DNA of 64,000 nucleotides from JBEKIK01 sp963845975 (GCA_963845975.1 CAWJUD010000002.1:2418001-2482000), one strand, 5' to 3'. Positions 1-9,284 are shown, numbered from the stretch's first letter. Made by a program: numbers and translations. The notes: generated from the letters alone by a model not told the origin.

Positions 1-155
1 ATATCCGGCCATCTCAATCCCTATCATAACTGTCGATCGCTGCCCACGCTCTGCATCTTATCTATTTTTAATTAAATCTGTGCATCAACCAGCAAGCCGG
101 CATGCGTCTCAAGTCGATATAAGCAAAATAGATAAATTCTTTAAGAGGCTCGGTA

Positions 156-389
156 ATGAAGACTTCCATAGAACTCGATCTGCTACTTATCCGGAAACTC
201 ATCGAAAAACTTGGCGACAAAGATCCGCGGGTGCGCCGCAATGCCACCGGCGCTTTGCGCATGCAAGGCACAAAAGCGGCAGCGGCAGTGCCGGCAATTT
301 CCCGTCTTTTGAATGACGAGGATCCCAGGGTTCGACGGGAGGCGGAACAGGCCATCGAGCAACTCACCCCGGTAGCCATTCGCGCATAA
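156..389 (+). CDS. Small HEAT-repeat protein
   Basis: This 77-residue protein is almost entirely two HEAT-type helical hairpins. The phrase DPRVRRNATGAL is echoed about 32 residues later by DPRVRREAEQAI, the usual spacing of PBS-lyase/HEAT repeats. HEAT repeats are protein-interaction scaffolds; no catalytic residues are visible, so the role is unknown. An AAGAGG ribosome-binding sequence lies at 143-148, seven bases before the ATG. No neighbour suggests a partner. It could be a regulatory or assembly adaptor. The gene is real with good confidence because the repeat register is kept in this frame only. Confidence 0.75.
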   Translation: MKTSIELDLLLIRKLIEKLGDKDPRVRRNATGALRMQGTKAAAAVPAISRLLNDEDPRVRREAEQAIEQLTPVAIRA

Positions 390-527
390 CGGCAGTCGGC
401 TGTCAAACAATTTTTTTCTTTTCTCTTGCTTTCTTTACCCTTCCCCGCGCTTTCGCGGCTTAAATGCCTTAAAATAGCTTTTTAATCCAGCTTACAAACC
501 TATTCCACCGAGACGCCGCCATAAAAA

Positions 528-1448
528 ATGAAAACGCCGGTATTCGACATTCTGGGTTTTGGCGCAGTGGCCGTGGACGATCTTCTATATGTCGATGATT
601 ATCCCCCGCCGGAAAGCAAAGTCCGAGTCCGCCATCGATTGCGACAATGCGGCGGGCTGACCGGCACCGCACTGGTTGCAGCCGCTCGACTGGGGGCATC
701 CTGCGCGTATGTCGGATTGTTGGGCAATGACGAGTTGTCCGAATATGTATTGGATTGTTTCGCCCGCGAGGGCATTGATACTACACATTGTGTGCGGCGC
801 GCCCAGGCCCGACCGGTGCATTCCACGATCATCGTGGATGAGCGTCATAAAACCAGGACCATATTCGCCTCGCTTGGCGGGGGTATCGGGTCCGATGCGA
901 AATCGCCCCCGGCGGAATTAATCCGCTCCGCCCGCGTTATTCTCATCGATCATCACGGCCTGGAGGGCACATTACGTGCCGTGCGCATCGCCCGCGAAAG
1001 CGGCGTGGCGATCGTGGCCGATTTCGAACGCAAACCAGAAGGAAATTTCGACGAGATGCTGGCACTGGTCGATCATCTGGTAATCTCGGCCCGCTTTGCC
1101 GCGGAGTTGACCGGAAAGACTGAACCCAACCAGGCGGCGTCAGCCTTGTGGACGCTAAAACGCCGGGCGGTAGTGGTGACTTGCGGGGCCCGGGGAAGTT
1201 GGCTTCTGGGCGAAGGTTTTAAAGAGCCCGTTCACTGTCCGGCTCAATCCGTAAAGGTAATCGATACGACCGGCTGCGGTGACGTTTTCCACGGGGCTTA
1301 TTCGGCGGCCCTGGCAAGGGGCAAATCGCCGGCGGAGTGTGTCGAAATGGCTACCATAGCGGCTGCGCTAAAAGCCGCCAAGCGCGGCGGACAGGCAGGT
1401 TGTCCCACTTTGCGGTCGGTGGAAGAATTCATGCGTCGCGCAAAGTGA
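528..1448 (+). CDS. PfkB-family sugar kinase
   Basis: This is a ribokinase-fold (PfkB) carbohydrate kinase of 306 residues, the normal family length. The C-terminal signature DTTGCGDVFHGAY (about residues 246-258) carries the catalytic aspartate and anion hole. An N-terminal glycine-rich sugar-binding stretch (CGGLTGTALVAAARLGA) follows the first strands. PfkB enzymes transfer phosphate from ATP to a sugar or nucleoside hydroxyl. The CGDVFHGA form resembles sulfofructose- and fructose-type kinases, but the substrate cannot be fixed from sequence alone. No clear Shine-Dalgarno precedes the ATG. tdh follows after a 124-base gap, with no obvious metabolic link. Confidence 0.88.
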   Translation: MKTPVFDILGFGAVAVDDLLYVDDYPPPESKVRVRHRLRQCGGLTGTALVAAARLGASCAYVGLLGNDELSEYVLDCFAREGIDTTHCVRRAQARPVHSTIIVDERHKTRTIFASLGGGIGSDAKSPPAELIRSARVILIDHHGLEGTLRAVRIARESGVAIVADFERKPEGNFDEMLALVDHLVISARFAAELTGKTEPNQAASALWTLKRRAVVVTCGARGSWLLGEGFKEPVHCPAQSVKVIDTTGCGDVFHGAYSAALARGKSPAECVEMATIAAALKAAKRGGQAGCPTLRSVEEFMRRAK

Positions 1449-1572
1449 CGAGAAAATCCGCCTCCGCCACTGTTCATACATTTTGCTTGTTGTAGAATTC
1501 TCCAAGTACGATTGTCCTGTATCCACGCGCTGTAAATTTAAACCTTTAGATACCTTCGCTAAGGAACCTAGC

Positions 1573-2613
1573 ATGCAAAAAATGAAGGCCCTGGTCAAAA
1601 GCAAGCCTGAACCCGGCTTATGGCTGGAAGAGGTGCCACGGCCCGAGGTCGGCATCAACGACGTGCTGATCGAGGTCTTGCGCACCGGCATTTGCGGCAC
1701 CGACGTCCACATTTTCAACTGGGACGCCTGGGCGCAGAAGACCATCCCAGTCCCCTTGGTGGTAGGCCACGAATTTGTCGGCCGAATCGTCGACACTGGC
1801 AGTAATGTCAAGGATTTTCGCCTCGGCGACATCGTCAGCGGCGAAGGACACGTGGTTTGCGGCCGTTGCCGAAACTGCATGGCCGGCCGGCGCCATCTTT
1901 GCATGGAGACCCTGGGCATCGGCGTGAATCGGCCTGGGGCATATGCCGAATACATCTCCCTGCCCATGACCAACGTCTGGCATCACGATTCTTCCATTCC
2001 CCGCGACGTGGCGGCAATTTTCGACCCCCTCGGCAACGCCGTCCATACCGCTCTTACCTTCCCGGTGCTGGGCGAGGACGTGCTCATCACCGGCGCAGGG
2101 CCGATTGGCATCATGGCCGCGGCCGTAGTCCGCCATGCCGGAGCCCGTTATGTGGTCATCACGGATGTAAATCCCTACCGGCTTGAACTGGCCCGGAAGG
2201 TCAAGCCCACGCTGGTCCTCGACGTCCGCACCCAAACTATCGGCGACGCACAAAAAAAACTGGGGATGAAGGAAGGATTCGACGTGGGTTTGGAGATGTC
2301 GGGCAATCCGGCGGCGTTCCGCGACATGCTGGCCAACATGTGTCACGGAGGAAAAATCGCCATGCTGGGAATCCCGGCCGCGGAAATGTCCATCAATTGG
2401 TCGACCGTGATCTTCAACATGCTCACCATCAAGGGCATCTACGGCCGCGAAATGTACGAGACCTGGTATAAAATGACGGTCATGATCCAAAGCGGCCTGG
2501 ATATCGACCCGATAATCACCCACCGCTATAGTTACACCGATTTTGAAAAAGGTTTCGAGGCCATGTGTTCGGGAAACTCCGGAAAAGTGATTCTGACCTG
2601 GAAGGCGGAATAA
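1573..2613 (+). CDS. tdh: L-threonine 3-dehydrogenase
   Basis: Tdh is a zinc-dependent medium-chain dehydrogenase oxidising L-threonine with NAD+ to 2-amino-3-ketobutyrate. The 346-residue product shows the catalytic zinc cysteine in GICGTDVH (Cys41), His66-Glu67 in GHEFVG, the structural-zinc cysteines 96, 99, 102 and 110, and the Rossmann motif GAGPIG near residue 174. The frame is open from a TTG at 1483, but AAGGA at 1561-1565, eight bases before the ATG at 1573, and the family length favour the later start. Its stop overlaps the kbl start as TAATG, so the two are translationally coupled. The pair forms the threonine-to-glycine pathway. Confidence 0.95.
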   Translation: MQKMKALVKSKPEPGLWLEEVPRPEVGINDVLIEVLRTGICGTDVHIFNWDAWAQKTIPVPLVVGHEFVGRIVDTGSNVKDFRLGDIVSGEGHVVCGRCRNCMAGRRHLCMETLGIGVNRPGAYAEYISLPMTNVWHHDSSIPRDVAAIFDPLGNAVHTALTFPVLGEDVLITGAGPIGIMAAAVVRHAGARYVVITDVNPYRLELARKVKPTLVLDVRTQTIGDAQKKLGMKEGFDVGLEMSGNPAAFRDMLANMCHGGKIAMLGIPAAEMSINWSTVIFNMLTIKGIYGREMYETWYKMTVMIQSGLDIDPIITHRYSYTDFEKGFEAMCSGNSGKVILTWKAE

Positions 2614-3796
2614 TGTTCGGTAATATGAAAAAATATCTCGCCGATCAACTCCAAGTAATCCGCAACACCGGACTATACAAAGGCGAGCGGATCATAACCA
2701 GCCCGCAGCGAGCGCGAGTCTCTGTTTTGGACCGCGAAGGCGTCTTGAACCTCTGTGCAAACAACTATCTCGGGCTGGCCGACCATCCCGAAGTGATCCG
2801 CGCCGCCCACGAAGCCCTGGATCGCTGGGGATATGGGCTTGCCAGCGTGCGATTCATCTGCGGCACGCAACAGATTCACAAGGAATTGGAACAAAAAATC
2901 AGCGGTTTTTTAGGAACCGAGGATACAATCCTTTACTCTTCCTGTTTCGATGCCAACGGCGGACTGTTTGAAACGCTTTTAGGCCCTGAAGACGCCGTAA
3001 TCTCCGACGAGTTGAACCACGCCAGCATTATCGACGGCATCCGCCTTTGCAAGGCCCAGCGGTATCGCTATAAAAACAACGATATGGCCGATCTGGAGGC
3101 CCAACTCAAGCTGGCTGCCGGCGCCCGGTTCAGAATCATCGCCACCGACGGCGTTTTTTCCATGGACGGCATCGTTTCCAACCTCCCGGGCATCTGCGAC
3201 CTGGCCGATAAATACGGGGCCCTGGTAATGGTCGATGACTCGCACGCCGTGGGCGTTTTGGGCCGGCAGGGCGCGGCACCCACGAATATCACGGCGTAAT
3301 GGACCGCGTCGACATCCTCACCGGCACCCTGGGCAAGGCGCTGGGCGGGGCAAGCGGCGGATATACCAGCGGGCGAAAGGAAATTATCGATATGCTTCGC
3401 CAGCGGAGCCGGCCGTATCTGTTTTCCAACTCCGTTCCGCCGCCGATAATCGGCGCGGCAATGAAAACCATCGACCTGCTTTCTCAATCCACCGAACTCC
3501 GCGACCGTTTGGAGGCCAACACCAAAATGTTTCGTCAAGGCATGGCCGATCGCGGTTTCCAGATCACCCCCGGAGTGCATCCCATCTGCCCGATCATGCT
3601 AGGCGACGCCGCCCTGGCCGCCCGCATGGCCGACGCCATGCTCCAGTACGGCGTGTACGTTGTGGGCTTTTCCTACCCCGTGGTCCCCCAAGGCAAAGCC
3701 CGCATCCGCGTACAAATCTCCGCCGCCCATACCCCCGAAGACATTCAGTTCGCCATGGACGCGTTCCAAAAAGTGAAAACGGAATTGGGGATTTGA
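2613..3796 (+). CDS. kbl: Glycine C-acetyltransferase (2-amino-3-ketobutyrate CoA ligase), interrupted by one frameshift
   Basis: Kbl is a PLP enzyme (alpha-oxoamine synthase family) splitting 2-amino-3-ketobutyrate with CoA into glycine and acetyl-CoA. The first frame (2613-3299) carries NNYLGLADHPEV, the PLP-stacking region and VDDSHAVGVLG. The second frame (to 3796) carries THEYHGVMDRVDILTGTLGK, with the PLP lysine in TGTLGKALGG, and runs to the normal C-terminus. Together they give about 395 residues, the family length. Adding one base near 3272-3273 (GGC[C]GCGGC) restores the RGTHEY junction exactly. Everything else is conserved, so this is a sequencing error or a very recent mutation. 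The start overlaps the tdh stop. Confidence 0.88.
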
Positions 3797-3882
3797 AAAT
3801 TACTCCTCGCATTCCGCCGATTCGTAGCGCAGAATCTCTCGTTTCCAATCGGCCTCATGCACCGGCCAGCCCTGAATAGAGT

Positions 3883-4536
3883 TCAATCCGTCATTTTCCG
3901 CATGCACCGGTTTTTTTCATGGACCAATTGCCAGCAACTCCATTCGGCCGCGGATGGCGGCGGGATTCGGCCGGGAAGATTGCCGCGGCGAAATGTTATT
4001 CGGCCTTGATCGAAAATCGTAATTATCACCGCCGGGCGGCATTCCAGCATTCGCCGGGCGATCAACTCGTGACTGGCGGTGCGATACCGCCCTTTAAGCG
4101 CCAATAGATCCCAGTTCAATGCGGCGGCATCCTCGCCGAACCAAACCGATGGAACGAGCAATCGGCCGGCCAATTGATTGGCGATTTGCTCCCGGGCGCG
4201 GGGAGACGATTCGCACGGATCAACGCCTAAGTGCTTGTACGCGCGATATGCCGCGTGTTCGCCGATTTCGTGGGCCACCGCCCATTGCCGGCGTTCCAAG
4301 CGCGGATCGGACCGTAATAGGATCGTAGCCTTGGGCCGCGATGCGCTTCGATTGCGTAACCGCACGTACCTTGCCCGGCCCGACTGGCAATCGTCCAAAG
4401 CCACGGTTATTCCCAAAGCCTGCGCTATCCTAAAGGCATCTACCGGCGGTTGTTCCCAGCGGCATCGGGCGAGGATTTCTTCAACCACGGCGTCCAAGCC
4501 GGCGGATATTTCTTCAAGGGTTAAATCGGCCAACAT
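3883..4536 (-). CDS. ImmA/IrrE-type metallo-endopeptidase
   Basis: The 217-residue product contains the zinc-peptidase signature HEIGEH (about residue 89), preceded by ERRQWAVA, as in the ImmA/IrrE (Peptidase_M78) family. Known members cleave phage-type or stress repressors (ImmA of ICEBs1, IrrE/PprI of Deinococcus). A cognate XRE-type repressor gene is usually adjacent, but none is seen here. The start at 4536 is followed upstream by a heptamer-repeat tract and no Shine-Dalgarno is evident. The gene lies between the convergent kbl and the divergent rimO. The target is unknown. Confidence 0.8.
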   Translation of the reverse strand: MLADLTLEEISAGLDAVVEEILARCRWEQPPVDAFRIAQALGITVALDDCQSGRARYVRLRNRSASRPKATILLRSDPRLERRQWAVAHEIGEHAAYRAYKHLGVDPCESSPRAREQIANQLAGRLLVPSVWFGEDAAALNWDLLALKGRYRTASHELIARRMLECRPAVIITIFDQGRITFRRGNLPGRIPPPSAAEWSCWQLVHEKNRCMRKMTD

Positions 4537-4550
4537 GTTTTGCCCCGGCT

Positions 4551-4592
4551 GATCGGTTTTCAGTTATCGGTTATCGGTTTACAGTTTTCAAC
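4551..4592. repeat. Heptamer tract, six units
   Basis: Six consecutive 7-base units with no indel: gatcggt, tttcagt, tatcggt, tatcggt, ttacagt, tttcaac. The tract sits immediately upstream of the ImmA-like start codon at 4536 (minus strand). Confidence 0.8.
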
Positions 4593-4764
4593 AAGCAGAG
4601 CGAAACCGCGAGCGGTTCACTTCTTTTTATCCCTCAGAATAAAGCCTTTTTGTGTAGTGTAAGTGTATATACGTATACTATATCATATTTCACATTTTTG
4701 GCAAGCGCTAATATGCGCCACTTACATTATTTTCCGGATCGAGTAACATAATAATTTGGAGATA

Positions 4765-4792
4765 GGTAATTAGGGATTAGGGTTGGGGGGTG
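4765..4792. repeat. Heptamer tract, four units
   Basis: Four units with 7-base phasing: ggtaatt, agggatt, agggttg, gggggtg. It lies 81 bases upstream of the rimO start. Confidence 0.65.
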
Positions 4793-4873
4793 CGAAAAGG
4801 CAAGCGGTTTCGATAGTTCATACATCTTTCGGCACTCATCTTTCATCATTTTATTTCACCCCTCGTCGTTGCC

Positions 4874-6232
4874 ATGACCAAAAATCCCCCCAAAGGCAGT
4901 TACGCCCTTATCAGTCTGGGCTGCCCAAAGAATCTGATCGACACCGAGCGCATGGCGGGCCTGCTGCGGTTGGACGGTTATCGATTGGTCAAGCAACCTA
5001 CGAGCGCCGATTTCGTGGTAATTAACACCTGCGGGTTCATAGCCGACGCCCGGGAAGAATCGCACCGGGCCATCCAAGAAATGCTGGAATTGAAAGCCAA
5101 GGGCCGGATTCGCGGGGTGATTGTTACCGGCTGCCTGGCCGAAAGGGATAAAGACCGGCTGATGCAGAAATATCCGCAAATCGACCAGCTCGTCGGGGTC
5201 TTCGGCCGCGACGACATCGTCACCGCCGTGGGCCGTATGTACGACGGACTGAGCGAGCAGCGGACGATTTTCCGGCCGGCGCCCAGCCGTCCGCCCGCTG
5301 ATACGCAACGTTTGCGGATTACGCCCCGGCATTTGGCCTTTTTAAAAATCGCCGAAGGTTGCAGCCGGCTGTGCAGTTTTTGTTCCATCCCGCAAATGCG
5401 AGGGCCTTATGCCAGCAAACCGATCGAGCAAATCGCGGCCGAGGCCGAAGAACTGGCCGCAGACGGTGTTAAGGAACTGATCCTGGTGGCTCAGGATAGC
5501 AGTTTTTATGGCATTGATTTGTATGGCGAACCGAAATTGGCCGAATTACTGCGGGAACTGGATAAATTAGGTGGTTTGGCATGGATCCGGCTGATGTACC
5601 TCTATCCAATGCATATCACCGATGAGTTAATTGAGACCGTGGCAACGGCTAATAAAGTTTTGCCGTATTTGGACCTCCCGCTACAGCACATAAACGACGA
5701 GGTCCTCCGCCGGATGAGGCGCCGCGTTACCCGCTCGGAGACCGAGGAATTGATCTACCGGTTGCGAGACGGCATCGATTCATTGGTGCTGCGGACGACT
5801 CTGATTGCCGGTTTTCCCGGCGAGACCGAGGAGCAGTTTCATGAATTGCTCGATTTTGTCAAGAAGCAGCGATTTGAACGTCTGGGGGCATTTGCCTACT
5901 GCGAAGAGCCGGGAACGGCATCCGAAGAACTGGGCGGCAAATTGCCGGAAGATGTCAAAAACTCCAGACGCGACCAACTTTTAGCGACACAACAGGCCAT
6001 CGCCTTTTCCTGGAATGAGGCCCAAATCGGCCGGCGCATGGAGGTTATTATCGATAGTTGCATACCCAAGGAGTCGAACGCCTATGTAGGTCGTAGTTAT
6101 GCCGATGCCCCCGAGATAGACGGGGTAATATACGTAACTGGCGCAAATTTGAGTCCGGGCCAAATCGTACCTGCTGAAATTGTTGCTTACAAAGGATATG
6201 ATCTTATAGCAGTAGCATATGAGGCCGAATGA
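4874..6232 (+). CDS. rimO: Ribosomal protein S12 methylthiotransferase
   Basis: RimO is a radical-SAM enzyme that adds a methylthio group to the conserved aspartate of ribosomal protein S12. The product (452 residues) has the N-terminal UPF0004 domain with cluster cysteines 17, 53 and 87 (SLGCPKN, NTCGF, VTGCLAER). The radical-SAM triad is Cys163, Cys167 and Cys170 in GCSRLCSFCSIP, and a C-terminal TRAM-like region follows. SLGCPKNLIDTERM is typical of RimO rather than MiaB. No clear Shine-Dalgarno is present and the start is assigned by homology. pgsA follows after 95 bases, a neighbourhood I associate with planctomycete-type genomes. Confidence 0.93.
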   Translation: MTKNPPKGSYALISLGCPKNLIDTERMAGLLRLDGYRLVKQPTSADFVVINTCGFIADAREESHRAIQEMLELKAKGRIRGVIVTGCLAERDKDRLMQKYPQIDQLVGVFGRDDIVTAVGRMYDGLSEQRTIFRPAPSRPPADTQRLRITPRHLAFLKIAEGCSRLCSFCSIPQMRGPYASKPIEQIAAEAEELAADGVKELILVAQDSSFYGIDLYGEPKLAELLRELDKLGGLAWIRLMYLYPMHITDELIETVATANKVLPYLDLPLQHINDEVLRRMRRRVTRSETEELIYRLRDGIDSLVLRTTLIAGFPGETEEQFHELLDFVKKQRFERLGAFAYCEEPGTASEELGGKLPEDVKNSRRDQLLATQQAIAFSWNEAQIGRRMEVIIDSCIPKESNAYVGRSYADAPEIDGVIYVTGANLSPGQIVPAEIVAYKGYDLIAVAYEAE

Positions 6233-6327
6233 TCGGTAAAATGCCGACAGTTTCCGAGGTGAAATATCAAATTGGATTATATCTTTATTAAATATCCCCC
6301 ACAAAGCTTTCAAACCTGGATTTTTTC

Positions 6328-6936
6328 ATGACCAACGACACCCAACAAGCTAACCGCGTTAGGGCAAAGGTATTTAATCTGCCCAACCAGTTGACGTCCC
6401 TGCGTCTGGTTTTGTCAGTGGTGTTGTTTTGCCTGATGGCGTATGACTTTTATTTCGCAAGCCTGGTGTTGTTTATAATCGGTGCGGGAACCGACTGGAT
6501 CGACGGCTATTACGCCCGCAAGTACGGCCAGGTCACCACACTGGGGCGCATTCTTGATCCATTTGCCGACAAGGTAATCGTATGCGGGACGTTCATTTTC
6601 CTGGCGGCTAGTCCGAAGATGAACGAAGTCTCGATGGGACTGCGGGCGTGGATGGTGGTGGTAATCGTAGGCCGGGAATTATTGGTAACTGCGCTGAGGA
6701 GTTTTATCGAAGAGCGGGGCGGCGACTTCTCGGCCAAGTGGTCAGGCAAAATCAAGATGGTGCTGCAATGCCTTGCCGCCAGCGCTTGCCTGCTTTATTT
6801 GTCATATGCAAATCCGCTGGAAAACGCACCCAAGTGGTGCTGGGTGTTATTGGCTCTTTCGGTTTGGTCGGCGGTGATTTCCACGGTTTATTCCGGCGCG
6901 GTGTATATTCGCGCGGCCATCAAAGTGCTAGCTTAA
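6328..6936 (+). CDS. pgsA: CDP-diacylglycerol--glycerol-3-phosphate 3-phosphatidyltransferase
   Basis: PgsA makes phosphatidylglycerol phosphate from CDP-diacylglycerol and glycerol 3-phosphate at the inner membrane. The 202-residue protein contains the full CDP-alcohol phosphatidyltransferase signature D-x2-DG-x2-AR-x8-G-x3-D-x3-D, visible as DWIDGYYARKYG followed by TLGRILDPFAD. Several hydrophobic membrane segments and the N-terminal NLPNQLTSLRL motif fit the family. It is co-directional with rimO upstream and a CPBP protease downstream. A perfect 15-bp palindrome lies just after its stop. Confidence 0.92.
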   Translation: MTNDTQQANRVRAKVFNLPNQLTSLRLVLSVVLFCLMAYDFYFASLVLFIIGAGTDWIDGYYARKYGQVTTLGRILDPFADKVIVCGTFIFLAASPKMNEVSMGLRAWMVVVIVGRELLVTALRSFIEERGGDFSAKWSGKIKMVLQCLAASACLLYLSYANPLENAPKWCWVLLALSVWSAVISTVYSGAVYIRAAIKVLA

Positions 6937-6954
6937 AAATCCTATTGAATAAAT

Positions 6955-6985
6955 GTTGGGGCGGCAGTTAAACTGCCGCCCCAAC
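6955..6985. terminator. Perfect 15-bp-stem palindrome after pgsA
   Basis: Two 15-base arms (6955-6969 and 6971-6985, GTTGGGGCGGCAGTT and its exact complement) flank one base. It lies 18 bases after the pgsA stop. A T-rich tail is short (AATTT), so it may be a bidirectional terminator or one of the locus-specific palindromes found elsewhere in the window. Confidence 0.6.
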
Positions 6986-6992
6986 AATTTGA

Positions 6993-7020
6993 CCTACAGT
7001 CTAAAGCCTGCAGTCTAAAC
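6993..7020. repeat. Heptamer tract, 14-base dimer repeated twice
   Basis: Four 7-base units, cctacag, tctaaag, cctgcag, tctaaac, end three bases before the CPBP start codon and replace the expected Shine-Dalgarno. Confidence 0.7.
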
Positions 7021-7023
7021 TCG

Positions 7024-7956
7024 ATGAACATCTTTGCCCAGCAAGACCCGGCCCTGGGATTTGTGACGCTTGTTTTTTTTGCCTTTGCTGCCTGTGCGGT
7101 AGCGTGGGCGGCGATCTTTGAGCGTCTGGTCTCGGGTAAACCAGTTTTACCTTATCAGCCCAGGAGGCGCGTACCCTGGCAGTTTTGGGATTTGCTGGCA
7201 GTGCTGTTTTTTTATATTGCCGGAGTAATCATCGTTATTCACCTGGCGCAATACTTTTTTCCCCTGGAATCAAGCGCACCGCCGCACAAGACGGCAACCG
7301 GACAGACCAGCACCATTAATCCGATCATTCAAGTGCTGGCAGTTAAGAATTGGGTGGCGCTTTTTCTATGCGGCACGACTGCCGTTCTGGTGGCGCCTGT
7401 CGCTGAGGAGTTTTTCTTTCGCGTTTTGTTGCAAGGATGGATGGAAAAAGTCGAACGCACCTGGCGGAGGCGTTTGCCCATGCTAAGGCGGTGGATGCCG
7501 CCGGGCGCGATGCCTATCTTCATTTCCTCAATCATTTTCGCGGGACAACATTTTCGCCAAGAGACGCCGGTGTTGAATGTGGAACTTCTTATGTTGTTGT
7601 TGGCATGCGATAGCATAGTAAAAATATTGGCGATAATCTTTAGCGTTGTTTATTTGCATTGGCGAGTAGGGGCGACAGCCGTTGATTTCGGCTGGGCGCC
7701 GAAAATAATTCTTGCCGACGTGCGATTGGGACTGATCGCTTTTATGGCAATTGCCGTTCCAATATTCGGGAGCCTGATCATCGCATTGCAATTGCTGCCC
7801 AAGGAGATCGCTCCGGATCCTATTCCTATTTTCTTTTTTGCGATTGCCTTGGGATTGCTGTATAATCGCACGCACCGCGCGGCGCCGTCTATCGCAGTCC
7901 ATATGGCCTTAAACGCCACGAGCCTGGCAATGGTTTTCTTGTGGGGTACAGGATAG
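7024..7956 (+). CDS. CPBP-family intramembrane glutamic endopeptidase
   Basis: This 310-residue multi-pass membrane protein carries the CPBP/ABI (Rce1-like) protease motifs. VAPVAEEFFFR contains EExxxR, FAGQHF supplies a catalytic histidine, and HMALNAT near the C-terminus gives the HxxxN motif. Family members cleave prenylated or membrane-associated peptides; bacterial ones are often linked to bacteriocin immunity or stress. About seven hydrophobic helices are visible. No Shine-Dalgarno is seen before the ATG; a 14-base duplicated heptamer tract lies there. The substrate is unknown. Confidence 0.85.
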   Translation: MNIFAQQDPALGFVTLVFFAFAACAVAWAAIFERLVSGKPVLPYQPRRRVPWQFWDLLAVLFFYIAGVIIVIHLAQYFFPLESSAPPHKTATGQTSTINPIIQVLAVKNWVALFLCGTTAVLVAPVAEEFFFRVLLQGWMEKVERTWRRRLPMLRRWMPPGAMPIFISSIIFAGQHFRQETPVLNVELLMLLLACDSIVKILAIIFSVVYLHWRVGATAVDFGWAPKIILADVRLGLIAFMAIAVPIFGSLIIALQLLPKEIAPDPIPIFFFAIALGLLYNRTHRAAPSIAVHMALNATSLAMVFLWGTG

Positions 7957-7965
7957 AAGGAAAAA

Positions 7966-8042
7966 TGCTGAATGCCGATTGCCGAATGCTGAATACTCCA
8001 TACTTCTTATTGATAACTGAGTACTGATTACTGATAACTGAA
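7966..8042. repeat. Heptamer tract, eleven uninterrupted units
   Basis: Eleven consecutive units fill nearly the whole gap between the CPBP gene and the next gene: tgctgaa, tgccgat, tgccgaa, tgctgaa, tactcca, tacttct, tattgat, aactgag, tactgat, tactgat, aactgaa. The words drift from TGCTGAA-like to TACTGAT-like, but the 7-base phase is never broken. Confidence 0.9.
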
Positions 8043-8054
8043 AAAGGGATTATT

Positions 8055-9140
8055 ATGGCCTTGGGTTTTGGCATCATTGGTTGTGGGATGATTTCCAATT
8101 TTCACGCCCGGGCGATTGCCGAGGTCCGCGGGGCGAAATTGGTGGGCGGATTCGACGCCCAGCCGGCAGCGGCCGATAAACTCGCGGCCAACTTCGGTTG
8201 CAAGACCTATCGCAGGCTTAATGACATGCTGGCCGATCCGGCTATCGATGTAGTGACCATCGGCACGCCCAGTGGAGTGCATTTGGAACCTGCCCTGGCT
8301 GCGGCACGCGCCGGCAAGCATGTGATCGTGGAAAAGCCCCTGGAAATCACGCTTCGCCGCTGCGACAAGATCATCGGCGAATGCGAAAAAGCCGGCGTGG
8401 TGCTTTCCACGGTTTTCCCCTCCCGATTTCATGACGCCAGTCAAAAACTAAAACGCGCCGTGGATCAGGGGCGATTCGGCCGGCTCGCTCTTGGCGACGC
8501 TATTGTAAAGTGGTACCGCACACAGGCTTATTACGACAGCGGGGCCTGGCGCGGCACCTGGCGGCTCGACGGCGGCGGGGCTTTGATGAATCAGGCCATT
8601 CACTGCGTCGATTTGCTTGCCTGGCTGATGGGGCCGGTGGCCGAAGTCAGCGCCCAAACCGCCTTGCTTGCGCACAGGCGTATTGCCGTGGAAGACACTG
8701 CCGTGGCCGCGCTTAGATTCACCAACGGGGCCCTGGGCGTTATCCAGGCCAGCACGGCGGTTTATCCGGGATATCTCAAGCGGATCGAAATCCACGGGTC
8801 AGCGGGTTCGGCCGTTTTGGAAGAAGAAGACCTGGTAAAGTGGGATTTTGCCAAAAAAACCAAGGCCGACGATGCAATTCTGCACAAAATGGCCAACCGC
8901 AAAAGCGGCGGCGGCGGCGCGGCCGACCCGGCGGCCATCGGCCACCATGGCCATGCCCGGCAGTTTCAGGATGTCGTCAATGCAATAAACAAGGGGACAA
9001 AACCGCTCGTCGACGGGCCTGAAGGGCGCCGTGCGGTGGAGATTATTTTGGCCATTTATAAATCGGCCGAAACCGGCCGGGCAGTCCCTCTACCGTTGTC
9101 GATCGATCCCCCCTTAAAAGCAAGAAAGGCTGATGCGTAA
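8055..9140 (+). CDS. Gfo/Idh/MocA-family NAD(P)-dependent oxidoreductase
   Basis: The 361-residue product begins with a Rossmann fold (GFGIIGCGMISNFHARAI) and continues with the family's EKPLE motif (VIVEKPLEI), where the lysine contacts substrate and cofactor. The C-terminal alpha/beta domain contains DGGGALMNQAIHCVDLL, typical of sugar or inositol dehydrogenases. Substrates in this family are usually sugars, amino sugars or cyclitols and cannot be predicted here. The start at 8055 follows a heptamer tract and only a weak AAGGG. The following lpxL-like gene is in the same direction after 144 bases. Confidence 0.88.
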   Translation: MALGFGIIGCGMISNFHARAIAEVRGAKLVGGFDAQPAAADKLAANFGCKTYRRLNDMLADPAIDVVTIGTPSGVHLEPALAAARAGKHVIVEKPLEITLRRCDKIIGECEKAGVVLSTVFPSRFHDASQKLKRAVDQGRFGRLALGDAIVKWYRTQAYYDSGAWRGTWRLDGGGALMNQAIHCVDLLAWLMGPVAEVSAQTALLAHRRIAVEDTAVAALRFTNGALGVIQASTAVYPGYLKRIEIHGSAGSAVLEEEDLVKWDFAKKTKADDAILHKMANRKSGGGGAADPAAIGHHGHARQFQDVVNAINKGTKPLVDGPEGRRAVEIILAIYKSAETGRAVPLPLSIDPPLKARKADA

Positions 9141-9284
9141 GCTCATCCAGGCAAAAAACCGATCTTTCCCCGAATGCAAATTCCTGGGAAAATGCGGGCC
9201 GCTTAATTAGCCCGCCGTGAATACACGGCAGGTAAAGAGGAAAAATACTCACATTAACATGACATTCCAAGGAAGGAATCGGGG

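Larger units (their letters stand above)
4537..4873. other. Divergent intergenic region between the ImmA-like gene and rimO
   Basis: No gene is seen here. The region holds two period-7 repeat tracts, one next to each start codon (4551-4592 and 4765-4792). Between them is an AT-rich core around 4655-4700 rich in TATA-type steps, which probably contains the divergent promoters. I could not pick a single convincing -35/-10 pair. Confidence 0.5.

Noticed and set aside
2613..3796. Programmed frameshifting in kbl and the other broken genes
   Set aside because: No common slippery heptamer, internal Shine-Dalgarno or downstream structure is seen, and the breaks need both plus and minus corrections.
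7966..8042. CRISPR array
   Set aside because: The repeats are 7 bases with no spacers and drift continuously; no cas gene is present.
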